Positions 1 to 9,282 are shown, counted from the first letter of the stretch. The stretch: 64,000 bases of DNA from Marinilabiliaceae bacterium (GCA_016342595.1 JAEINY010000002.1:30442-94441), one strand, 5' to 3'. Program-made: numbers and translations. Notes: generated from the sequence alone by a model not told the origin.

Positions 1-422
<422 letters not shown>

Positions 423-452
423 ACAAATTTTCTGTAGACGAATATAGGATAG

Positions 453-486
453 AGGGGAAGCACATTTGGTGACTTCCCCTTTTTTT
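453..486 (+). terminator. intrinsic terminator of the rpoC operon
   Basis: AGGGGAAG and CTTCCCCT form an 8-bp GC-rich stem around a 12-nt loop, followed by a run of T. It sits about 30 bases after the rpoC stop and just before the DUF3467 start. Some transcription may read through into the small downstream gene. Confidence 0.8.
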
Positions 487-501
487 GAAAAAAATAAGAT
501 C

Positions 502-825
502 ATGGAAGACAAAAAGAATCAGAATCAACTGAATATTGAATTGAGTGAAGAAGTGGCTCAAGGGACGTATTCAAATTTAGCGATCATTACACATTCTCCT
601 TCTGAATTTGTGGTGGACTTTGTGCGCATTATGCCAGGTGTTCCTAAAGCGCCTGTTAAGTCACGGATTGTATTGACACCAGAGCATGCCAAACGATTGA
701 TGATGGCTTTAAAAGAGAATATCAATCGGTATGAATCCATGCATGGCCCCATTAAAAACACAGAAGGCAATGGACAGGGACCAATGATGCCACCAATTAA
801 TTTTGGTCCCACCGGTCAGGCTTAA
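502..825 (+). CDS. DUF3467 family protein
   Basis: A small acidic protein of 107 residues with the DUF3467 pattern: an N-terminal LNIELSEEVAQGTYSNLAIITHSPSEFVVDFVRIMPG core, then a helix KSRIVLTPEHAKRLMMALKENINRYE. The tail is rich in Gly and Pro. An open frame extends upstream to 466, but that part lies within the rpoC terminator. The ATG at 502 gives the usual family start (MEDKKNQNQ). Genes of this family commonly sit next to rpoC in Bacteroidota; that is from memory, not from this sequence. Its biochemical role is unknown. No membrane segment or cysteine is present. Confidence 0.85.
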   Translation: MEDKKNQNQLNIELSEEVAQGTYSNLAIITHSPSEFVVDFVRIMPGVPKAPVKSRIVLTPEHAKRLMMALKENINRYESMHGPIKNTEGNGQGPMMPPINFGPTGQA

Positions 826-837
826 AAAGAAATAGGA

Positions 838-864
838 ACGAAGCATTAATGCTTCGTTTTTTTT
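838..864 (+). terminator. intrinsic terminator after the DUF3467 gene
   Basis: A perfect 18-bp palindrome, CGAAGCATTAATGCTTCG (839-856), is followed by eight T. It closes the rpoC/DUF3467 unit before the next gene at 883. Confidence 0.85.
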
Positions 865-882
865 ACATTTACAAAAAAAAGT

Positions 883-2070
883 ATGATAACATACAAATTG
901 AGATGGTTTGGTTTATTGCTCGCTATTTTAATTTTGTCGAGCTGTCACTCACAAGTTAAAGTTGAAAGGGATATTGAATTGGGCTGTCAGCAGATGGATT
1001 TGTATTTACCTCTTATACAAGATAAAAATGTAGGACTGCTGGTTAATCATACTTCATTAATTGGCGATACACATTTGGTAGACTCACTCATCTCAAGAGG
1101 GACTCAAATTCAAAGCATATTTTCACCAGAGCATGGTTTTAGAGGTGCTGCAGATGCTGGAGAGCATGTGAAAACCGGAATAGATGCCAAAACTGGTATA
1201 TCGATTATTTCGCTGTATGGAAAGAATAAAAAGCCACTTCCAGAACAGGTTCAGGATTTAGATGTAATCATCTTTGATATTCAGGATGTAGGGGTACGTT
1301 TCTATACTTACATTTCATCCATGCATTATATGATGGAGGCGTGTGCCGAGAATGGAATTAAATTTATCGTACTTGATCGCCCTAATCCCAATGGCGATTA
1401 TTTTGATGGCCCTGTTTTAGAAGAGAAATTCAAATCTTTTGTGGGGATGCATCCTATTCCAATCGTCCATGGGTTAACAGTGGGGGAACTTGCCAGGATG
1501 ATTAATGAGGAAGGATGGTTATCTGGAAATGAGAAATGTGATTTAACGGTTATTCCGGTGAATAACTATTCACACCAGAGACCTTATTCACTTCCGGTAA
1601 AACCATCTCCTAATTTACCCAATGACCTTTCCATACGGCTGTATCCTTCGCTCTGTTTTTTTGAAGCTACCGAAGTAAGCGTTGGGCGGGGGACTTATAT
1701 GCCCTTTCAAATTATTGGCTATCCCGATTCTATTTTTGGCTCATTTGCCTTTATACCAAAGAGTATTGATGGTATGTCTAAAAATCCAATGCAAATGGAG
1801 CGAGAATGTTTTGGCATTGATCTGCGCGAAACGGAGTCACTGGACCATCAATTTACCTTGAAGTATTTTCTTGATTTTTACAACAAACCAGGTTATAATG
1901 ATAGTATCATCACGCGTGAAAGGTGGTTTAATTTGTTGGCCGGAACCGATCGTTTATTGAAGCAATTAAAATCGGGTACTTCTTGGTCAGACATAAAAGC
2001 GAGTTGGGAAACAGAACTTAAGGCCTATAAGATGTTAAGAGATAATTATTTACTCTATCCTTTAGATTGA
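883..2070 (+). CDS. namZ: exo-beta-N-acetylmuramidase, NamZ/DUF1343 family lipoprotein
   Basis: A 395-residue lipoprotein of the DUF1343 (YbbC/NamZ) family, which releases terminal N-acetylmuramic acid from peptidoglycan fragments. The N-terminus is a type II signal peptide with a lipobox ending LSSC at Cys21, so it should be anchored in a membrane facing the periplasm. Family landmarks are VGLLVNHTSL near residue 50, SPEHGFRG at 81-88, DVIIFDIQDVGVRFYTYISSM, VLDRPNPNG and the C-terminal VSVGRGT...PFQIIG segment. The serine hydrolase gene starts six bases after its stop. The pair resembles the ybbC-nagZ-ybbE cell-wall recycling cluster of Bacillus. The family call is strong; the exact substrate is taken from the family. 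Confidence 0.88.
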   Translation: MITYKLRWFGLLLAILILSSCHSQVKVERDIELGCQQMDLYLPLIQDKNVGLLVNHTSLIGDTHLVDSLISRGTQIQSIFSPEHGFRGAADAGEHVKTGIDAKTGISIISLYGKNKKPLPEQVQDLDVIIFDIQDVGVRFYTYISSMHYMMEACAENGIKFIVLDRPNPNGDYFDGPVLEEKFKSFVGMHPIPIVHGLTVGELARMINEEGWLSGNEKCDLTVIPVNNYSHQRPYSLPVKPSPNLPNDLSIRLYPSLCFFEATEVSVGRGTYMPFQIIGYPDSIFGSFAFIPKSIDGMSKNPMQMERECFGIDLRETESLDHQFTLKYFLDFYNKPGYNDSIITRERWFNLLAGTDRLLKQLKSGTSWSDIKASWETELKAYKMLRDNYLLYPLD

Positions 2071-2076
2071 TTCTAT

Positions 2077-3966
2077 ATGAGATTATTCTTGTCTTTTATA
2101 GTATGGATCATGCCTGTATTAGCTGCTTTTGGCCAAATTCATTCAACTGATTCTGATCATTTACCGGTAGCAGACTCTTCAGCGCAGTCTTCAGAATTAG
2201 ATCAATGGTACGATGTCATTTCGAAATTAGTTCTCTTAAGAAATGAACATTCAATGATTCCATTTCGTGATTTGTCGGGAAAGACAACAGTGGCTGTTGC
2301 TTTTAATGACGTTCTGGAGTGGCGAAAATTTCTATGGCGATATCAACAAATAACAGTTTTTCCTGCTGATCAAGTAGTAGGGGATTCCATTAGTGAAAAA
2401 TTGATGGAGGCCGATCGTTTAATCATAGTATTGGATGATTTAAGGCAAATAACAAGGGATTCCCTTTGTGAGGTATGGTTTAGAAAACTTAATGAGACAA
2501 AGAAATGCTGTGTTATTTTTACTGGCCATACTCAAAATATGGATCAGCTTACAGAATTGAAGGAAGTTGAAAGTTTGATTATCACACAGGAGAATGGTTC
2601 GCTTTCACGTGATCTGGCTACCCAACTAATATTTGGTGCCATTCACTCTTCTGGCAAGCTTGTGGCTGATATTAACAACAATTGGCGCAAAGGGGATGGT
2701 ATTGAGGTGGCATCAATAGGGCGCCTCTCTTATTCAATTCCTGAAGTGGCAGGAATGAATCATGACTCCATTGAATCAAAAATTGATTCAATAGTGAACT
2801 TCGCTTTAAAAGAAAAAGCATTTCCTGGTTGTAGAGTTTTAGTGTCTGTAAAAGGAAATGTCATTTTTAATAAATGCTATGGGTTCCATTCCTATGAATC
2901 CATTCAGCACGTTCAGGAGCACGATATATATGATTTAGCTTCAGTTACGAAAATTATCGGTCCCTTGCCCTTAATCATGAAGGCCAGAGATGATCGATTA
3001 TTGGATTTGGATCAGCCATTCGCAACTTATTGGAAGGATTGGCAAAAGTCATTTATTAAACGAAGTAATAAAGAAAAAATCACTGTTCGGGAAGTCTTGA
3101 CACATCAAGCTGGATTACAACCCTACATTAAATATTATCCGCTTACTTTGAAGAATGGTTCTTTCCACCTCAAATGGTATCGTTTGACATCTGATTCAAA
3201 GCACACTTTACAGATTGGTGATCATCTCTATTTAGCCGATAAATTTAAAAAGGTAATCTATCAAAAGATTCGTAAATCGTCAGTTACAGAGGATAAAACA
3301 TATAAATATAGTGGCCTCTCATTCATGATATACCCCGAGCTTATTGAACAATTATATAATCAAGACTACCAGCAGCTTTTGATCCATAATTTTTATAAAC
3401 CATTGGGAGCATCATCGTTAGTGTATAATCCATTGCAAAAACTTCCTTATAACCGCATTATACCCACGGAGTTGGATACTAATTATCGACACCAACAGAT
3501 ACATGGTTTTGTGCATGATGAGGCAGCTGCTGTGATGGGGGGAGTATCTGGGAATGCTGGCTTATTCGGATCAGTACACGACGTGGCTAAAATGATGCAG
3601 ATGTATCTTCAATTTGGTCAATATGGCGGAAAGCGGTATATAGAGGAACAGACCTTGCGTGAATTTTCCAGGGTTCAGTATCCGGAGAATAATAATAGAA
3701 GAGGTATTGGGTTTGATAAACCTTTATTTGGGAATGATACGCTGAGTATTGAGAAGAGCTACCCGGCACCAGGAGTGAGTTCATCGAGTTTTGGTCACAG
3801 TGGTTTTACCGGAACGTTTGTATGGATGGATCCTGAATATGAATTGATGTATATTTTCTTGTCTAATCGGGTATACCCAACGCGTAATAATCCTAAAATA
3901 TATCGATTGAACATTCGTCCTTCGATCCAACAGGTATTTTATGATGCACTGCCAAAAAAGAATTAA
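2077..3966 (+). CDS. class C beta-lactamase-like serine hydrolase with an N-terminal NagZ-tail-like region
   Basis: A 629-residue exported protein with a signal peptide over about residues 1-20. Residues 215-629 form a class C beta-lactamase/YbbE-like hydrolase. The catalytic S289-x-x-K292 lies in LASVTK, a tyrosine box is at Y411-S-G, and the third motif is H574-S-G. Residues 40-205 (KLVLLRNEHSMIPFRDLSGKTTVAVAF...) resemble the C-terminal domain of family 3 glycosidases. In many Bacteroidota a complete NagZ glucosaminidase is fused to this hydrolase. Here the catalytic (beta/alpha)8 barrel is absent, so glucosaminidase activity is not expected. Context with NamZ suggests work on cell-wall muropeptides; an esterase or peptidase role is equally open. 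Confidence 0.78.
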   Translation: MRLFLSFIVWIMPVLAAFGQIHSTDSDHLPVADSSAQSSELDQWYDVISKLVLLRNEHSMIPFRDLSGKTTVAVAFNDVLEWRKFLWRYQQITVFPADQVVGDSISEKLMEADRLIIVLDDLRQITRDSLCEVWFRKLNETKKCCVIFTGHTQNMDQLTELKEVESLIITQENGSLSRDLATQLIFGAIHSSGKLVADINNNWRKGDGIEVASIGRLSYSIPEVAGMNHDSIESKIDSIVNFALKEKAFPGCRVLVSVKGNVIFNKCYGFHSYESIQHVQEHDIYDLASVTKIIGPLPLIMKARDDRLLDLDQPFATYWKDWQKSFIKRSNKEKITVREVLTHQAGLQPYIKYYPLTLKNGSFHLKWYRLTSDSKHTLQIGDHLYLADKFKKVIYQKIRKSSVTEDKTYKYSGLSFMIYPELIEQLYNQDYQQLLIHNFYKPLGASSLVYNPLQKLPYNRIIPTELDTNYRHQQIHGFVHDEAAAVMGGVSGNAGLFGSVHDVAKMMQMYLQFGQYGGKRYIEEQTLREFSRVQYPENNNRRGIGFDKPLFGNDTLSIEKSYPAPGVSSSSFGHSGFTGTFVWMDPEYELMYIFLSNRVYPTRNNPKIYRLNIRPSIQQVFYDALPKKN

Positions 3967-3997
3967 ATCCTCTTTTGGCAGTGATTACTATTTTTTA
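3947..3997. terminator. bidirectional terminator between convergent genes
   Basis: CACTGCCAAAA (3947-3957) pairs perfectly with TTTTGGCAGTG (3973-3983), giving an 11-bp stem and a 15-nt loop. A T run follows at about 3990 on the plus strand and an A-rich loop lies on the other side. The stem contains the end of the serine hydrolase gene. It could end transcripts from both sides. Confidence 0.7.
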
Positions 3998-4675
3998 GAA
4001 GTCGAAAGTTTGATCAGGATCGTTTGGTGTTGGTCTGTCCGGAACAGGATTCATGATATAGAATACTTGAGATTCTGTGAAAACCATTTTTATGACTTTC
4101 ATGTACACCAAATTAATCAATATTTTTTCTGCTTTTCGTGGGCTGATATTGGCCATTCCACAAAACTTAGAAAATGTGATCTGGTGATGCAGATTTAAAT
4201 AGTTCAGAAGTTTGTTTTCGTTGTACCTGATTTTTAACAGTCCACTTCCGCCTTGTCTTTCTTTTTTCCATACTTCAATTAAGATATGGTTAGCTAACAA
4301 GTTTTGATGTTTTTCGCGGATATAAAATCGTTGATCACCGTCACTATCCGGAGCTGAATGAGGTTTTCTTGTGCTTTTCGGGATGGTGATTTCAACAACT
4401 GTTTTTTCTTCCGATTCTAACTGGCGTGTTTTAAAAGGTAATTTGGGGTTGCAGTGAATTTTTGCTGCGGTTTCTGCCAGTTTAATTTCTTCCTCGGATT
4501 GGATTCCAGCTATGGTTCCATCCTTCATGACGCCTAGTAAAATTCTTCCTCCATCCGTATTGGCAAATGCGGAGAAAGTCTGAGCTATCTTTATCGAGTC
4601 GCTTATCGCATACTCAAAGTCCTGGGTTTGGTGTTTACCTTCCAGGATCATATTTTGTAATTCTTTGTTAATCAC
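3995..4675 (-). CDS. AlbA_2 (Schlafen-type) putative DNA/RNA-binding protein
   Basis: The protein shows the AlbA_2 fold signature: LQNMILEGKHQTQDFEYAISDSIKIAQTFSAFANTDGG, then LLGVMKDGTIAGI and a FYIREKHQN segment. A C-terminal winged-helix-like part includes ITFSKFCGMANISPRKAEKILINLVYMKVI. The open frame reaches up to 4789, but the first 38 residues look like translated upstream DNA. I chose the GTG at 4675 because it leaves a short helix before the conserved EGK; ATG at 4651 is the alternative. AlbA_2 proteins are often called ATP-binding or transcriptional regulators, but the function is not established. It is convergent with the serine hydrolase gene. Confidence 0.7.
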   Translation of the reverse strand: MINKELQNMILEGKHQTQDFEYAISDSIKIAQTFSAFANTDGGRILLGVMKDGTIAGIQSEEEIKLAETAAKIHCNPKLPFKTRQLESEEKTVVEITIPKSTRKPHSAPDSDGDQRFYIREKHQNLLANHILIEVWKKERQGGSGLLKIRYNENKLLNYLNLHHQITFSKFCGMANISPRKAEKILINLVYMKVIKMVFTESQVFYIMNPVPDRPTPNDPDQTFDF

Positions 4676-4951
4676 TTTCCTATTTTTCCTTGTTAAGCTG
4701 CAAAGATCGTAAAAAAGATCCTTTCCACGAAAAATCTGTCTATCCTTTATTTGCTGGGAGTTTCGAAATTGTAAATACTGAAAGGACAATTAAATTTATA
4801 GATATGAGTCTATTAAGAATAATTCCGAATAAGTCTACTTTTTTAAAACATGACATTAGTCATAAGTATCGGATTTTGTAAAGGCGTAACTTTTATCAGA
4901 GAGTTAATTCTCAACACCCAAAATTAGTTGTAACCCTATAAATCAGCTATT

Positions 4952-5431
4952 ATGTCAGAAGTAAAACAATTGGTGAAAGATTTAGCCGAGGAGCACGGTC
5001 GCGAAATGGAAAGTCTTTTACCTATTCTTCAGGGAATTGAAACCAGAGAGCAACACATTTCCCAGGAAGCGATGGTGGAAGTAGCCAGAGAACTTAACAT
5101 TTCTGCCGCTCAAGTGTACGGAACGGCTACTTTTTATTCCTTTTTGCATACCAAGCCTCTAGGCAAGTATGTGATTCGTGTTTGTAAAACGATTACCTGC
5201 ATGATGCATGGTAAAAATCAGATTATTAAGGAGCTTGAAAATGTTTTAAAGGTGGAATTGGGAGCTACAACCCATGATGGTGAATTCACCTTGATGGAAA
5301 CGAATTGTTTGGGGCAATGCCATAAAGGGCCTGCCATGTTAATTAACGATACACCGTATACAGAGCTCACACCTGAAAAAGTACGGGAAATTATTATGCA
5401 GTATCGAAACGAAGAAATTCATGCGAACTAA
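4952..5431 (+). CDS. [FeFe] hydrogenase 1, NuoE-like [2Fe-2S] subunit
   Basis: A 159-residue NuoE/HydC-type subunit. An N-terminal helical bundle (ILQGIETREQHISQEAMVEVARELNISAAQVYGTATFYSFL) precedes a thioredoxin-like domain that holds one [2Fe-2S] cluster. The ligands are C78, C83, C119 and C123 (VCKTITC and NCLGQC). It passes electrons between the flavin subunit and the hydrogenase subunit. It is the first gene of a three-gene unit, with 20-base gaps to its neighbours. Length and motifs are normal for the family. Promoter elements upstream (4790-4951) are not obvious. Confidence 0.9.
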   Translation: MSEVKQLVKDLAEEHGREMESLLPILQGIETREQHISQEAMVEVARELNISAAQVYGTATFYSFLHTKPLGKYVIRVCKTITCMMHGKNQIIKELENVLKVELGATTHDGEFTLMETNCLGQCHKGPAMLINDTPYTELTPEKVREIIMQYRNEEIHAN

Positions 5432-5451
5432 CCAAACAAAATCATTTCATT

Positions 5452-6633
5452 ATGAATAAAAAACATCTTCAAAGGCTCGATTTGATTTTCAAAAACGAGC
5501 ATGATACCGAACAGATATTAGAAAAAGCTCTGGCACGTCCAGATGATGATTTAATTAATGATTTAATTAGCTCAGGGCTGAAAGGTCGCGGTGGGGCTGG
5601 TTTTCCTACTGGATTAAAGTGGAAGCTTACATCTGAGGTTGAATCAGATGAAAAGTACGTGATTTGTAATGCCGACGAGGGAGAACCTGGCACTTTTAAA
5701 GATCGTGAAATACTGTCGAGTGTGCCTCACAAAGTATTGACTGGCATGGCTGTTTGTGCGCGAATCATAGGTTCCAAAAAGGGATACATCTATCTGCGAG
5801 GTGAGTACAAGTTTTTAAAACCACAGCTATTAAAAATCATTGACAATTTCCATAAGTTATTGGATCAGTTAAACCTTAACTTCAGAGTTGAAATCTTTAT
5901 GGGTAGCGGAGCCTACATTTGTGGTGAGGAGAGTGCACTGTTTGAAAGCATGGAAGGTAAACGTGGCGAACCACGTAATAAACCACCGTTTCCAACTAAT
6001 AGCGGCTATCGTGGTAAGCCAACGGTTATTAATAATGTTGAAACTCTGGCACATACTTATTCAATTTTTAAGTATGGGCCTGAAAAATTTCGTGACTTAG
6101 GAGTGCAGGATTCCAGAGGTTCTAAAGTTTTTTCTGTTTCCGGAGATACACCGATCCCAGGTATTTATGAACTGGAGTTTGGAATGACCTTACAAAAATT
6201 TGTGGAAGACTTTGGAGATGGTGATGCCAAAGCGGTTCAAGTAGGAGGAGCTTCAGGTTTTTGTGTGCCGCGTAAAAAGTTTGATAAAACAGTCATTGGT
6301 TATCAAGGTAAATTAACGGGTGCTTCTTTACCAACCGGGGGATCGATGATGATTTTCAATTCATCCAGATCCATGTACAATGTGTTACATAATTACCTCG
6401 ATTTCTTCGTGGAAGAATCCTGCGGACAGTGTACCCCTTGCCGGGTTGGAACGCAGCAGTTACTGTTAGGAATACAGGCTGTTAAGAAAGGTGAACAGTC
6501 TTCTTCTTACCTCGATAAATTGATGGAATTAGCTGAGGCCATGCGGGTGACTGCCAAGTGTGGATTGGGCCAATCAGTGGCGAATTCATTTTCGTCAATT
6601 GTCGAGAATTTCAAAGAGGAGATGATTTATTAA
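5452..6633 (+). CDS. [FeFe] hydrogenase 1, NuoF-like FMN/NADH subunit, short form
   Basis: A 393-residue NuoF-type subunit that binds FMN and NAD(H) and one [4Fe-4S] cluster. The FMN/NADH loop GRGGAGFPTGLKW is at about 45-57, the NAEGD-like ICNADEGEPGTF at 71-82, and the cluster ligands are C324, C327, C330 and C370. It lacks two parts that the second hydrogenase's counterpart (17329-19122) carries: the N-terminal thioredoxin-like [2Fe-2S] domain and the C-terminal 2[4Fe-4S] ferredoxin domain. The C-terminal ferredoxin domain has been linked to electron bifurcation in HydABC enzymes. This enzyme is therefore more likely a simple NADH-linked hydrogenase (inference). Confidence 0.9.
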   Translation: MNKKHLQRLDLIFKNEHDTEQILEKALARPDDDLINDLISSGLKGRGGAGFPTGLKWKLTSEVESDEKYVICNADEGEPGTFKDREILSSVPHKVLTGMAVCARIIGSKKGYIYLRGEYKFLKPQLLKIIDNFHKLLDQLNLNFRVEIFMGSGAYICGEESALFESMEGKRGEPRNKPPFPTNSGYRGKPTVINNVETLAHTYSIFKYGPEKFRDLGVQDSRGSKVFSVSGDTPIPGIYELEFGMTLQKFVEDFGDGDAKAVQVGGASGFCVPRKKFDKTVIGYQGKLTGASLPTGGSMMIFNSSRSMYNVLHNYLDFFVEESCGQCTPCRVGTQQLLLGIQAVKKGEQSSSYLDKLMELAEAMRVTAKCGLGQSVANSFSSIVENFKEEMIY

Positions 6634-6652
6634 TTCCAAAAATCGAATTACG

Positions 6653-8443
6653 ATGGCTGAAAAAATTAATTTACGTATAGATAATATAGCAGTTAGTGTG
6701 GATGAAGGATCCACCATTTTAGAAGCTGCTAAGAAAATAAATATTCGCATCCCAACATTATGTCATCACGAGGATCTGTGTGTGGCAGGTAATTGCCGTG
6801 TTTGTGTTGTAGAACAGGCAGGTAGTGACCGTTTATTACCTTCTTGTGCCATGCCTGTTTCGGAAGGGATGGAAATTATGACTAACAGCTTAAAAGTGCG
6901 TAAAGCGCGTAAAGAAGTGATTGAATTGTTGGTGAGTGAGCACAGGGCTGAATGCACCCGTTGTTATAAAAATGGATCCTGTGAACTTCAGGAATTGTCT
7001 TCTGAGTACATTGTAGGCGAAAACGGTTACATTGATCTGATTCCATTTAAAAATCTAACAATTGACCATTTCTCACCTTCTATTATAAAAGATGACAGCA
7101 AATGTATCCGTTGTCAAAGATGTGTACGTACCTGTTCGCAGTTACAAAACATTAGTGCCTTAACAGTGGCATATAAAGGGGAGGAGATGAAAATTTCTAC
7201 CTTTTTTGAACGCCCCATGTACGAAGTGGTCTGTACTAACTGTGGTCAGTGCGTAAGTCGCTGCCCAACAGGAGCGTTGACTGAAAAGACATACCTTAAT
7301 GAAGTGTGGTCGGCCATTCATGCCGAAGGTAAACATGTGGTTGTGCAAACAGCTCCTGCCGTGCGTATAGCGTTGGGGGAAGCCCTGGGTATGCCTCCGG
7401 GCGAAATTGTAACGGGTAAGCTGGTTTCTGCTTTACGTCGTTTAGGATTTGATTCTGTTTTGGATACTGATTTTACGGCCGATTTAACCATCATTGAAGA
7501 AGGTAATGAGTTACTTCAGCGCTTGAAGAAGGCTTTGGTTGATAAAGATCCAACGGTCAAGTTGCCCATGACAACATCTTGTTCTCCTGGATGGGTGAAG
7601 TTTATAGAACATGCTTTTCCAGAGTTTTTGGGTAATGTATCCACTGCTAAATCACCACAGCAAATGTTTGGGGCACTTGCAAAAACATTTTATGCCAATA
7701 AGTTGGATATTGATCCGGAAACGATGGTCAGTGTGTCAATTATGCCTTGTACAGCAAAAAAATATGAAGCCGCACGCCCGGAGATGCGAAGTAGTGGCTA
7801 TCAGGATGTGGATTATGTATTAACAACCAGAGAGCTCGCTCTTATGATTAAACAAGCCGGTATTGATTTCTTCTCCTTGCCAGATGATGAATACGATAGT
7901 ATTATGGGTGAATCTTCAGGTGCTGCTGTTATATTTGGTGCTACAGGAGGGGTGATGGAAGCTGCTCTGCGTACTGCTTATGAAGTAGTGACTGGACGCG
8001 AAGTTCCGTTTGAGGGATTGAATATTACGCCGGTTCGGGGCATGGAGTATATTCGCGAAGCAGCAGTTAAAATTGATAATGTATTGCCTGAATGGAGTTT
8101 TCTGGAAGGTGTAGAATTGAAAACATGCGTCACTCACGGGTTAAGTAACGCCAAAAAAGTGATGGAGGCGGTTCGCGATGGAAAAGCAGATTATCATTTT
8201 ATTGAGGTAATGGCTTGTCCAGGTGGATGCTTAGGTGGCGGAGGTCAGCCAATTCCTACTTCTGCAGAAATACGGAAACGGCGTAGTGAAGCCATTTATC
8301 AGGAAGACTCCCTTAAGCCGATTCGCAAATCACATGAGAATCCTGAAGTTATCCATATTTATAAAGAATACCTGAAAGAACCGTTAGGTCATAAGTCGCA
8401 TGAACTATTACATACGACTTATAAAGAGCGTAACCGTTATTAA
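6653..8443 (+). CDS. hydA: [FeFe] hydrogenase 1, catalytic subunit HydA
   Basis: A 596-residue catalytic subunit. In order it holds a plant-type [2Fe-2S] domain (C37, C48, C51, C65), a His-ligated [4Fe-4S] site (H97, C101, C104, C110), two ferredoxin clusters (C151/154/157/161 and C194/197/200/204), the H-cluster domain and a small-subunit tail ending in the HKSHELLHTTY motif. H-cluster motifs are L1 TTSCSPGW (307-314), L2 MPCTAKK (364-370) and L3 EVMACPGGCLGGGGQP. L1 has Ser311 where the second cysteine of TSCCP normally lies; the neighbouring C310 is kept. The enzyme should reduce protons or oxidise H2 in the cytoplasm, using the two preceding subunits. Confidence 0.93.
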   Translation: MAEKINLRIDNIAVSVDEGSTILEAAKKINIRIPTLCHHEDLCVAGNCRVCVVEQAGSDRLLPSCAMPVSEGMEIMTNSLKVRKARKEVIELLVSEHRAECTRCYKNGSCELQELSSEYIVGENGYIDLIPFKNLTIDHFSPSIIKDDSKCIRCQRCVRTCSQLQNISALTVAYKGEEMKISTFFERPMYEVVCTNCGQCVSRCPTGALTEKTYLNEVWSAIHAEGKHVVVQTAPAVRIALGEALGMPPGEIVTGKLVSALRRLGFDSVLDTDFTADLTIIEEGNELLQRLKKALVDKDPTVKLPMTTSCSPGWVKFIEHAFPEFLGNVSTAKSPQQMFGALAKTFYANKLDIDPETMVSVSIMPCTAKKYEAARPEMRSSGYQDVDYVLTTRELALMIKQAGIDFFSLPDDEYDSIMGESSGAAVIFGATGGVMEAALRTAYEVVTGREVPFEGLNITPVRGMEYIREAAVKIDNVLPEWSFLEGVELKTCVTHGLSNAKKVMEAVRDGKADYHFIEVMACPGGCLGGGGQPIPTSAEIRKRRSEAIYQEDSLKPIRKSHENPEVIHIYKEYLKEPLGHKSHELLHTTYKERNRY

Positions 8444-8445
8444 AG

Positions 8446-9282
8446 TTAATCACATAAAATGTATAAATCCTTTCTTGGATTGACGCAAAATACCGGGACT
8501 TGTTCCCGGTTTTTTATGACTTTTAATTCAGGAGGGCCAATTATTTCTTCTTCCGGACCGTAGTGTTTAGTGGTACAGATCATAACAATGCCTTTTTTAT
8601 CGCCGTGAGCCAATTGCAAGGCTTCTTTGGTAATACCAAAACTATTTTTTGAGGAATTCAAAACTTCATAATCAAGATTAAACTGGTCAAAAAGTTTCTT
8701 TGTAAACAAAATATGTGCCATCACACGTGCGCACGCCGTCGAATCCGATTCCCTGGCTTTGATCACTTTTATCCTTGAATTATTAAATCGACCAAAGTAG
8801 CTGGCCCAAATCAGTTTTTCCTTTTCTTCTTTTCTGAAACCAATTGGTAAATAAATGACATTTGATTGTTCAGGGTGTGGTTCCTGAGAGTGAACCATTA
8901 AAAAGGGCATTTTAAACTGTTTGGTTTCTTTCATGAATTGAACATCCTTATAAAAGCGAAGCCTGGAGTTCTTTTCCATCGCAATTATAATGCTGGCAGC
9001 TTCAATTTCATCCGATGTTTTCTTGAGGATTGGCATGAGTATCCCCTGTTCAACTATACAAAAAATGCGAGGTGTTTGCGCTGATGAAAAGGATTGTTTG
9101 ATCTTTTCTAGTCTGATGTTTGTGCTGTTTATATGCTCATCAGTGATGTTATCAGTAACAACAGCCAGCAAGGTGATGTCCTTATTGAAAGCTTTTGCTA
9201 TTAGTTTTCCGTGTTCAATAGCAATTTTATCCTTATCAGAAAATGTGATAGGGATAAGAATGTTTTGTCTATGGTGATTCAT
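8446..9282 (-). CDS. universal stress protein (UspA-like, two-domain)
   Basis: A 278-residue protein of the universal stress family. The first half begins NILIPITFSDKDKIAIEHGKLIAKAFNKDITLLAVV, the usual beta-alpha start of a UspA domain. The second half (from about residue 140, VIYLPIGFRKEEKEKLIWASYFGRF) is a degenerate repeat. The ATP-binding GxxGx9GS(S/T) signature is not visible in either half, so a nucleotide-free role is possible. The gene converges on hydA1 with two bases between the stop codons. It diverges from the sensory block at 9499 across a 216-bp region containing a strong palindrome. A link to redox or energy stress is inference from context. Confidence 0.75.
   Translation of the reverse strand: MNHHRQNILIPITFSDKDKIAIEHGKLIAKAFNKDITLLAVVTDNITDEHINSTNIRLEKIKQSFSSAQTPRIFCIVEQGILMPILKKTSDEIEAASIIIAMEKNSRLRFYKDVQFMKETKQFKMPFLMVHSQEPHPEQSNVIYLPIGFRKEEKEKLIWASYFGRFNNSRIKVIKARESDSTACARVMAHILFTKKLFDQFNLDYEVLNSSKNSFGITKEALQLAHGDKKGIVMICTTKHYGPEEEIIGPPELKVIKNREQVPVFCVNPRKDLYILCD
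8492..8515 (+). terminator. terminator of the hydA1 unit, inside the opposing gene
   Basis: ACCGGGA and TCCCGGT form a 7-bp stem with a 5-nt loop, followed by six T on the plus strand. It lies 49 bases after the hydA stop and within the 3' part of the antisense usp gene. Confidence 0.7.

Noticed and set aside
4690..4881. 63-codon plus-strand frame upstream of hydrogenase 1
   Set aside because: It is a shadow of the 5' end of the minus-strand AlbA_2 gene and its leader; no family pattern.
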